From: Erinaceus europaeus
Taxonomy: Eukaryota > Chordata > Mammalia > Eulipotyphla > Erinaceidae
Reading direction: 5' to 3'
NCBI RefSeq assembly: GCF_950295315.1
Contig: NC_080177.1
Location: 77,469,096-77,533,095 of the forward strand
DNA: 64,000 nt
The position numbers and the translations under genes were made by a program. Below the pieces are notes generated by a model that saw only the letters and a list, made by a program, of their open reading frames with translations, did not search any database and was not told the DNA's origin. Below are positions 52,598 through 63,400 of this stretch, one piece after another (position 1 is the first letter of the stretch; every line of letters starts with the position of its first letter).

Positions 52598-54382
52598 GTT
52601 AGAAACACGAACATAATAAGCCATTTGACAAGTAAATCCAGTATGAAGTTATCCATTCCCTATTATTCACTTCTAGGTTGCTTTCAGCAAATACATCCAT
52701 ACACTGCAATAGGGCCCCCAGCTTGCCTACTCGATAACATACAAACTACAAGGCCACCTTCCCCTATCAGCTGCCAGGACTTAAATATTACCGAGAGGAA
52801 TGAAGGCTTCTTGCCTACTGTTCACCAAAGAAATACCCCAAAGCATTGAACATATAAACCAATCAGAGTAAAGATTTCTTCCTCCTAGATACTAAGAGCT
52901 AAAAGGAAGCTAAAAAGGTGTTGGTCTAATCTTCTCTCTTGTTCATATTTAGAACTGATTGTCGAAGCAGTGGTCCCTTTTGATCAGAGTGACCAGGAGA
53001 AATTGTGGAATTCCTATCGAAATGATAGCAAAAAATTTCTGAAATCCGAGGCTGCTTATGCAATCACTTGTAGGAAATGATTCTCCTCTCTGACTGATTC
53101 TAGTCGGGTAAATGGGGAAGTAAATTACCCACTGTATCTGGCTGAATGGCGTTAGGCACAATCTGGCATAGGACCTCTGACTTCTTTCCCACAATCTGTC
53201 AGCAATTCTGTCAGGGCCTGCTATGGATTTCTTTTCCTTCTATGATAAATTCTAAGCTCTGCATCCAACTATTGCTTTGCAATAAATCACCTACAATGCT
53301 TCACAGAGAAGAAAATCCTCAAAAATATTGCCATTTGCTTGGGATCCCATAACAAGACATCTCTTTTCCCTCAATAATCACTTATAAAATTCATTTTAAG
53401 AGCTGTTTAACTTAGAACTTCTGTAAAAATAGTTTTAAATACTTTCTCTTCTTGACAGATACCAAATCTGGTCCTTAAATTCTATACCTTTATAACAACC
53501 ACTTCCCCCAACATGAGGGTCAGCAGAACAAACTTACAAGGGCAAATCTGCATATCCATGAATGAGCAACACTAAGCCGAGGGATTCAAATAGAACAGAT
53601 AAGGACCATGAGCCACAAAGTGTGCGTGAGACCAGATCTACATGAGTAGCATGTCCATGGAACAAACAGGTAAAAGGAATGATCACAGAACTCATATTAA
53701 CCACGGACTCAATCACTGAATGACTCACTCAGTGGTCATGCTTGTAAGACACAATCTAAATTCTAGCTGGCATTGTACATGTTTCTGAAAAATAAATCTA
53801 TATAGGCTAGAAGGTCTACACGGCATTACTTTTTCTGGTTTGTTTTTTTTCCAACATCGGTTTTCCTATTTGAACCTGGAGTCCTCGTTCTTGGGCTGAC
53901 GTTGCATTTCTAAAAAGATTTCTTCCCACCACCACACTGTCTTCTGAACCAAAGACATGACACATCTGTGCTTCTGAGTCATAACAAGATAGACCTCCAG
54001 CAAAGATGATACACAGATACAGAAGTTAACTGTATGTATTCAAATGCCTAGCCTTAAAAAAAAAAAACTAAAGAGCCACCTTTGTTCCTGTTGTTGCTAA
54101 CAAGTCTCTAAAGGGTTCAGCAGATAGGACCACACAGTACTTAACTGGAACAAAGACTGAAAATTTGTAATTTCTAAAAAGAGAACTAGAATATATAAAG
54201 TATCAGTGGGTAGGGGAAGAACCATTGACTAGGTTAAGAAAAAAAAAAAAAGAAATAAGAGATTTGCTTTGTCTTAACAACCTTTTGCCGCACACAGAAT
54301 TTTTAAAATAGACAATTATATAAAACTTATCTGTTGTTCATATGACATTTAAATAAGTTAATACAAAGTAGGAAACATGATG

Positions 54383-54423
54383 TTAGTTATCTTCTTCCTC
54401 ATCCTCCTTAATTACTGGAGTAC
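54383..54423 (-). CDS. DNAL1: DNAL1 terminal coding exon ([12 protein letters not shown], stop)
   Basis: The stop TAA is at 54385-54383 (minus). The exon starts after a CATTTTAG acceptor and completes the split glycine codon G|GT. It encodes the last 12 residues, an acidic tail. Confidence 0.94.
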
Positions 54424-57400
54424 CTAAAATGAAAAAGAAAATTATTTTTGGTCATTCTTAATAGATTGTTAAAATTTTATCTTTTTTTTTTTTAAGAGAA
54501 TGAAAGAGACCATAGCACGGAAGTTTCTTTTAATGCACCGGGCGTAAACCTGCGCTGTGCACATGGCAAAGCAGCGCACTATTCACGTGAGCTATTTCAC
54601 CAGCCCAGATTGCTAACATTCTGTTTATAATTACCTTTATTTATTTATTTACTTATTTATTGGATAGAGACAGCCAGAAATGGGTAAGAAAGGGAGTGAC
54701 AGAGGGAAAAAGAGACAGAGAGACACCTGCAGCCCTGCTTCACCACTCATGAAGCTTTCTCCCTGGTGGGGTCAGGGGCTCAAACTCAGGTCCTTAAGCA
54801 CCGTGACGCGTGAGTTCCACCAGGTGCGCCACCACCTGGCTCTGATTGTTAAAAGTTCTCAATGATTCTATTTTCCTGTTAGCCTGAAAAGTTCAGAGAT
54901 GCTATAAAGTTTTCCATAACAGGAACAGATAAATCCTATCTTTAGGGGCAGTGAGGTGGCTTAGCGGCAGCTCCTGTCTCCCATGCATGAGACGCTGGGT
55001 TTCATCTCTGAGGCCAGAGCAGTTCTTCTGGAGTGTTTCAGATTAGCCTGAGGTGAGCACTTGGTCCAAAAGGCTATCAACTGGCATAGCCAAGCTGTGG
55101 TCAACACTGAGGGATTCTTTTACATTCTTAAGGGAAAACACTTACTTCTTTATGTAATGTGGGGGGGAGAAATTATTATTATTATACACTTATTTATTTT
55201 ATTGTTATTTTTTAATTAATTAATTTTTTTTGCCTCCAGGGTTATCGCTGGGGCTCGGTGCCAGCACTACGAATCCACTGCTCCTGGAGGCCATTTTTCC
55301 CATTTTGCTGCCCTTGTTGTTGTGCTTGTTGTAGTTGTTATTGCTGTCATAGCTGTTGTTGTTGTTGGATAGGACAGAGAGAAATGGAGACAGGAGGGGA
55401 AGACAGAGAGGAGAGAGAGACAGACACCTGCAGACCTGCTTCACCACCTGTGAAGCAACCTCCTACAGGTGGGGAGCTGGGGGCTCGAACCAGGATCCTT
55501 GCACTGGTCCTTGCGCTTTGTGCCATGTGCACTTAACCCGCTGTGCTACCGCCCGACTACTTATTTTATTTATTTTCCTTTTTGTTGCCTTTGTTGTTTT
55601 CTATTGTTGTTGTGGTTATTATTATTGCTGTCATTGTTGGATAGGACAGAGAGACATGGAGAGAGGAGGGGAAGACAGAGAGGGGGAGAGAAAGACAGAC
55701 ACCTGCAGACCTGCTTCACCGCCTGTGAAGCGACTCCCCTGCAGGTGGGGAGCCGGGGGCTCGAACCGGGATCCTTAGGGCGGCCCTTGTGCTCACCCCG
55801 CTGCGCTAATGCCCGACTCCCCGAAAAGAAATTATTTTAAATAGTCTCTAGTATCCAACCGAAGGTAAAGTCTGGGCCAGGGAGATGACATCCTTGTAGT
55901 TCGAGAGAGTGTCGTGGCTGAGGCACTAGGTGCCATGTGCAACCACCTGCACCGCCATAAGCCAGAGCTGAGTCATGCTCTAATTAAATACATGTACCTT
56001 AAATTATGAAGTCCCAGTCTCTTTCCATTTTTTCTTTTGCTGTTTTAGCATGTGTGTGACTGGAGTCTTGTATATGTGTGATGCCACTACTTCTAGGCCA
56101 CTTTTTCCCATTTTGTTTTTTGCCTGCAGGGTTATCGCCGGGGCTCAGCGCCCGCACTAAGAATCCACCGCTCCCGGCGGCCATCTTTTCTCCATTGCTG
56201 CTGCTGCTGCTGTCGTTGGATAGGACAGAGAGAAATCGAGAGAGGAGGGGGAGGTAAAGAGGGAGAGAGGAGACTGCAGACTTGCAGAGAGAGGAGACCT
56301 GCTGACTTGCTTCACCACTTGCGAAGCAACCCCCCTGCAGGTGGGGAGCCGGGGCTCACACCAGACACTTTTTCCTTCTGATAGGGAGAGAGACAGAAAT
56401 CACAGCAGTAGAGCTTCCCCTGGTGACAGGATCTCTCTCATGTGGTGCTGGGGTTTGATCCTCAGCACTGTATACGCCAAAATAATGTTCGTGTATGTGT
56501 CCCCTCCTTTTTTTTTTTTTTTTTCTTTTTTTCTCCTCCAGGGTTATTGCTGGGCTCGGTGCCTGCACCATGAATCCACCGCTCCTGGAGGCCATTTTTC
56601 CCCCTTTTTGTTGCCCTAGTTGTTGCAGCCTCGTTGCAGTTATTATTGCCATTGTTGACGTTGCTTTGTTGTTGGATAGAACAGAAAGAAATGGAGAGAG
56701 GAGGGGAAGACAGAGAGAGGGGGAGAGAAAGATAGACACCTGCAGACCTGCTTCACCACCTGTGAAGTGACACCCCCCCTCCCCCGCAGGTGGGGAGCCC
56801 GGGGCTCGAACTGGGATCCTTATGCCAGTCCGTGCACTTTGTGCCATGTGCGCTTAACACACTGCACTACCGCCTGGCCCCCAATAAATTGCATCTTAAA
56901 GAACTTAGAGGGCCGGGTGGTAGTGCACTGGATTAAGCACACATAGTAGGAAGCACAAGGACCAGAGCAACAGATTCATAGTGCAGGCACGAATTAAAAT
57001 AAAATAAACAAAATAAAATTTAAAAAAGAATTTACTGATTATAAGAGAGAAGGAAAGATAACCAGAGCATCATTTTGACACATGCAATATATATGTACGT
57101 GTGTTAATATTTTATCTATTCAGGTATTTATTAGAAAGATAGGAGAGAGAATGAACCAGACATCACTCTGGTACATGTGCTGCTGGGGATTGAACTCTGG
57201 ACCTCATACTTGAGAGTCCACTGCTTTATCCACTGTGCCAACTCCTGAGTCACACAAATTTAATTCTAGACCTAGAAAACATTTCCCAGTTGGCTCAGAG
57301 TCACTCACCATCCAACTTTTTCAGCTTCGGTACTCTCTTGGTGGCCTCTTCAATCCAACTCCCTTCAGCAGAATGCTTCTCTTCCAAGGGATTGCCTACA

Positions 57401-60400
57401 AACACCAGGTCTTCCAGGCACGGCAATTCTGCCAGCTTCAGAAATTCAGCTACAAGTACAAAGAATATATTGTGCAGTTAAGTCACAAGTGTTACTGTTT
57501 TGAGACCTTGGGGTAGAAAACCAGTGTTACTAGCTCTCCGCTCTCTGTGTGTTAACTACTTAGGGAAATTAGTTGTTGGAGGTTTTAAGGGGAGGGAGGG
57601 ATATTATGCCATATGAAATTATTTTCTGAAGGTATGATAGAAAAAGAGGAGAAAAGAAGACACACTTAACTTTTTGTTGGCCTAAAGGTAGGATAAGAAG
57701 AGGAAATGGGAAGTCAAGCGGTAGCGCAGTGGGTTACGCGCAGGTGGCACAAAGTGCAAGGACCGGCATAAGTATCCCGGTTCGAGCCCCGGGCTCCCCA
57801 CCTGCAGGGGAGTTGCTTCACAGGCCATGAAGCAGGTCTGCAGGTGTCTGTCTTTCTCTCCCCCTCTCTGTCTTCCCCTCCTCTCTCCATTTCTCCCTGT
57901 CCCATCCAACAATGAGGACATCAATAACAATAATAATAACTACAACAACAATTTTAAAAAAGGGCAACAAAAGGGAAAATAAATATTTAAAAAATAAAAA
58001 AAAAGATGAGGAAATGAAGTTTGGAATAAAGAAGAACAAATCAACCTCCAGTGAAGGTTTTTTTTTAAATCTCTGGGGCCCTACCTACACTACTACAAAT
58101 CACTGCTCCTGTTGGCCATTTTTCCCATTGTTGTTGTTGTTGGATAGGACAGAGAGAGTTTGAGAGGAGGGAAGATAGAGGGGGAAGGGAAGCTAAGACA
58201 CCTGCAAGCCTGCTTCACCAGTTCTGAAGTGACTCCTGCAGGCAGGGAGCCAAAGGCCCAAACCAGGATCCTTGTGCAGGTTCTTGTGCTTGGTACAATG
58301 TGTGCTTAACCTGGTGCACCACCGCCCGGCCCCCAGTAACTTACAGGTGTCACTTCACAGGTGCTGAAGCAGGTCTGCAGGTGTCTGTCTTTCTCTCCCC
58401 CCTCTGTCTTCCCCTCCTGTCTTTCTCTCCCCCCTCTGTCTTCCCCTCCTCTCTCCATTTCTCTCTGTCCTATCCAGCAACAATGACAACAATAATAATA
58501 ACAACAATGATAACAAGGGCAACAAAAGGGAAAAAACAGCCTCCAGGAGTGCAGGCACCGAGCCCCAGCAATAACCCTGGAGACAAAAAAAAAAAAAAAA
58601 GGATGCAGTTCATTTATATTTTTTTACTTTACCAGAACACTGCTCAGCTCTGGCTTATGGTGGTGCTGAGGATTGAACCTGGGACTTTGGAGCTTTAAGC
58701 ATGAGCGTCTCTTTGCATAACCATTATACTTATTTTATTTATTGACACAAGATAGAGAGGGAGAGAAAAGAGAACCAGAGCTTCACTCTGGCCAAATGGG
58801 ATGCTAGGAATTGAACTTGGGACCTCATGCTTCCGTGTCGAGCACCTTACTCATTGTACAACCTCCTGGACCCTGAATAAGCCTAAAAATAAACACAGAA
58901 GAATTTGTGACCCAAAATCATGAAAAAGAACAACATCAAAAATAACAAAACTGAGTAATAGGTTATCTCTGACCTCCAAGGCCATTTCTGTCTTCTCCAT
59001 GCTATAATGCCTCAGTATGGACCATGTTAAACAACTTTTGCTTCTCTCATTCCCTGACCTTTAAATTCTTATTTCTTTTCTTGGCCACTAGGGCCTCAGG
59101 AAGGTTTTGAAACTGTGATAGTCCATCGCTCCCAGCTGACTTTTTTTTTTCCTTCTTTTGTTCCCGATAGAGGGAGGGGGAGGAGAGGAAGAGATGTGAG
59201 ATACAGCATACTACCCCACCACTCCCCTATGCAAAATCCTCCCACGTGCTGTCAGGGTGCCCTGTGCATGATAAGGTGTGCTCTCTACTGCATGAGCTGT
59301 CACCCATCTTTGAATTCTCAAAGCAACTCATTCAAGCCTCTAGTGCATAAGGTTATCACACAGTTTCATAGTTATTAGCTTATAAGCTAATTTTTGCCAC
59401 TAAGCTATCACCTTCTTGAGGGCAGGGATAGTGTCCTATTCAATCATGCGTCAAGAGTCTAGTGTAGTTCATGGCACACAGTGGACTCTAGTAGATGCCG
59501 AGTAAAATTGTATAATTAAAAGAAGAGCAAATATAGGGGTTTGGAGATAGTTCATCTGGTAAGGCAAGCCTTCCCTACATGCAAGGATACAGGTTCGAGT
59601 CCCCAGCCCTATGTGGGAGCATCATAGACAGGTGCAAGTGGCGGAGTAGGACTGTAGTATCTCTTCTAAAATTTTTTAAATTATCTTTATTTATTTATTG
59701 GATAGAGACACAGTCAGAAACTGAGAGGGAAAGGAAGATAGAGAGCAAAAGAGACAGAGAGACACCTGCAGCCCTACTTCACCACTCGCAAAACTTCCCC
59801 CTGCAGGTGGGGACCAGGGGCTCAAACCCCGGTCCTTGCCCTTTGTAACATGTGCACTCAACCAGGTGCACCACCACCTGGCCCCTGTGGTATCTATGCA
59901 TCTCCTCTTCTTTCTGTGTGTTTCTCCCTCTGTCTCTCATTCTAAAATTGAAAGGGAGGGAAGTCCACTGAGAACGGTGGAATCACACAAAAAGCCTTAG
60001 TGGCAAAAAAAGAAAGAAAGAAAGACAGACAAAGGAAGAAAGAAAAAAAAAACACGTGCCAAATAAATCTTCCCGACAAGAATTATTAAATGTATTCTTT
60101 TCAGTCCTTGGATGATAAATTATTTTTTTTCATGGTTGATAGGGCCAGGATCTATTCAGTTACATTCATTCTAAATAAATACTTAAATGTAGACGTTAAG
60201 CACTGTAGTTTTAGCTCATTGTGCTTAGAAAGAAATGGGTCCATGCAGCAGTTTGACCTCTACGAGGCCATTTTCTAGAAACAGAAAGTAGTAGGCCAGC
60301 AAAGAGTCAGCCTCAGCTTACCCCATTCTTTTACCAGGTTATTAGACATGTAGAGAATCTTCAGTTTCTTCATTACATGAATCCCTTTCAACTTCTCGAT

Positions 60401-63400
60401 AAAATTGTAAGAGACCCACAGCTCTTCTAAGGTGTCCCCTACCGCTTCCTAAGAAAGCAAGCAATTTGATTTTGTGGTTATCTTAAAAAAAAAAATCAAC
60501 TTATTTATTAGTGTAAGAACAGAGAACCAGAGCATCATTCTGGCATATGTGATGTTGGTGACTGGACTCGGGACCTCATGCTTGAGAGGCCAGTACTCTC
60601 GCAGCTGTGTCACCTCTTAGGCTGCTGTACACATGTTCATAAGGTTTGACATCTGTTTTCCTCCTTACATATATAAAGACAATGGCATTCAGAGAGAAAT
60701 GAGGTCTGTCCACTGGAAAAAGAAGTTGTAATTGTTTAGAGTTTTTATCATAATGGAGGTCAAACAGAACAATCTCATTGGTTTTTTGTTTGTTTGTTTT
60801 TACTAGAAAGAGAGAAGCCAGGCCCTGGTGCTTGGTAATATGGGCACTTAACTGCATGCACCACTGCCCAGCCCTCTATCTTTTTTAGGTATAAAATTCA
60901 GTGTGCCTGAGGCTCCAAAGTCCCAGGTTTAATCCCCTACACCACCATAAGTCAGAGTTGAGCAGTGTTCTGGTTTAAAGAAAAAAAAAGACTTAAAAAT
61001 ATTTATTTTGGGAGTCAGGCGGTAGCGCAGCAGGTTAAGCGCACATGGCGCAAAGCACAAGGACTGGTATAAGGATCGCAGTTCGAGCCCCCAGCTCCCC
61101 ATCTGCAAGGGAGTCACTTCACAGGTGGTGAAGCAGGTCTGCAGGTGTCTCTCTTTCTCTCCCCCCTCTCTGTCTTCCCCTCCTCTCTCCATTTCTCTAA
61201 GTCCTATCCAAAAACAAGGGCAACAAAAGGGAATAAATATTTTAAAATAAGTAAATAAATAAAATATGTATTTTATTGATAGACTGGTTGAATAAAGACA
61301 GATTGATAGGGAAGAGAGAGAGGAAGGGTGAAAGACAGAGAGACACCTGCAGCACTGTTTCACCTCTTGTGAAGCTTTCCTCTTGCAGGTAGGGACCAGA
61401 GGGTTGAACCTGGGTCCTTGCATATGGTATTGTAAGTTCTTAACCAGGTGCACCACAAACCCAGCCCCTAAAATCCAGTTTAAAAATGCAGTCTTTTCGG
61501 GAGTCAGGCGGTAGCACAGCAGGTTAAGTGCAGGTGGCGGTAAGCACAAGGACCAGTGTAGGGATCCCGGTTCCAGCCCCCGGCTCCCCACCTGCAGGGG
61601 AGTCGCTTCACAAGCAGTGAGACAGGTCTGCAGGTGTCTATCTTTCTCTCCCCTTCTTTGTCTTCCCCTCCTCTCTCCATTTCTCTCTGTCCTATCCAAC
61701 AACAATGAGATCAACAACAACTACAACAATAAAACAACAAGGGCAACAAAAGGGAATAAATTTTTTTTTAAAAAATGCAGTCTTTTCATTATAGCAGGAT
61801 TGTCTCATACTGCCTTTTATCTTTGCACATATATTTTTTCTTCTCTTTTAAGAGAGAGAGAGAGAACCAGAGGATCACTGACACATACAATGCTGAGGAC
61901 TGTACTCAGCAATTCATGCCTCCAAGTCCAATGCTCTAAGCAGTACACCACCTCCCAGGTTGTTTTTTTGTTTGTTTTGTTTTTGTTTTTTTTTTTCACA
62001 GTGACTCATACATTCTGGAGGCATAAAGGTTTTTTTAGACAAAAATGAGTTGGCCTTTCTTCCTTGCTTGTTCTCTGACTGCTCAGCTCTATAGCATCTA
62101 CACCCTCACCTTCTGCTTCTTGCCAGCCTATGTTCTGCATGCCTCGCTTCCTCTCACTCACCATTTCCTGGACTATCTCTCTACTAAAATTAAGTTCTTT
62201 TAAAAAATTTTTTTTTCTTTTCTTTTCTTTATTTATTATTGGATAGAGACAGAGGAAAATTGAGAGGAGGGGGGTATAGAGAGGGAGAGAGACACCTACA
62301 TCCCTGCTTTACCACTCGTGAAGCTTTCCTCCTGCAGGTGCGGACCAGGGGCTTGAACCTGGGCTCTATAGTACACTTAACCAGGTGTGCCACTGCCAGG
62401 CTCCAACAAAATTAAGATCTTTTAAAAATATTTTATCTTCTTGGGAGTTGGGCGGTAGTGCAGCGGGTTAAGCTCACATGGCGCAAAGCTCAAGGACAGG
62501 CGTAAGAATCCCGGTTCGAGCCCCCGGCTCCCCACCTGCAGGGGAGTCGCTTCACAGGCGGTGAAGCAGGTCTGCAGGTGTCTATCTTTCTCTCCCCCTC
62601 TGTCTTCCCCTCCTCTCTCCATTTCTCTCTGTCCTATTCAACAACGACAGCAGCAACAACAATAATAACCACAACAATAAAACAAGGGCAACAAAAGGGA
62701 ATAAATAAGTATTAAAAATTTTTATCTTCTTATTTTGAGTAAAGACAAAGAGAAATTAAGACAGAGAGAGAGACAGAGAGATACCTGAAATACTGCTTCA
62801 TCACTTGTGAAGCTTCCCCCCTGCATGTGAGAACTGAGGAATTGAACCAGGGTCCTTGCACATGGTAGTATGTGCACTCAACTGGTCGCCTGGCTCCTTA
62901 ACATTACATTCTATAAGTACAAGGACTTGTTGTTTATTTTTATCAGAACACCACTAAGCCCTGGCTTATGGTGGCGGTAAGGACTAAACGCGGTACCTTT
63001 GGTGCCTGAGCATGAAAGTGTCTTTACATAATCGTTATGCTATCTCCCCAGCTCTATTTGTTTGTTCTGGACTTTGATTTATATGCTGGCATATTTCTAG
63101 TCCCTATAACAGTATCTGACTTAAAATCAGGAATTAAGAAAATACAGTAAAAGACATGGTAAAAATCTTTATAAATTGGGAGTCGGGCGGTAGCGCAGTG
63201 GGTTAAGCACACATGGAGCAAAGCAAAAGGACTGTCGTAAGGATCCCGGTTTGAGCCCCGGCTCCCCACCTGCAGGAGTGACACTTCACAGGTGGTGAAG
63301 CAGGTCTGCAGGTGTCTATCTTTCTCCACCACCCCCCTGCCTTCCCCTCCCCTCTCCATTTCTCTCTGTCCTATCCAACAACAACAATAAAACAACTAGG

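Larger units (their letters stand above)
48230..54382 (-). other. DNAL1: DNAL1 probable long 3' UTR
   Basis: Sequence downstream of the DNAL1 stop on the minus strand, reaching a minus-strand AATAAA at 48253-48258. It has fewer SINEs than the introns and several unique stretches (48240-49490, 50116-51110, 52598-54382). The full extent is inferred; an earlier polyadenylation site is possible. Confidence 0.45.

Noticed and set aside
60929..61720. Minus-strand open frame of 263 codons, and many frames with an [14 protein letters not shown] peptide
   Set aside because: These are translations of SINE-A and SINE-B copies read antisense; the same peptide recurs at each copy.
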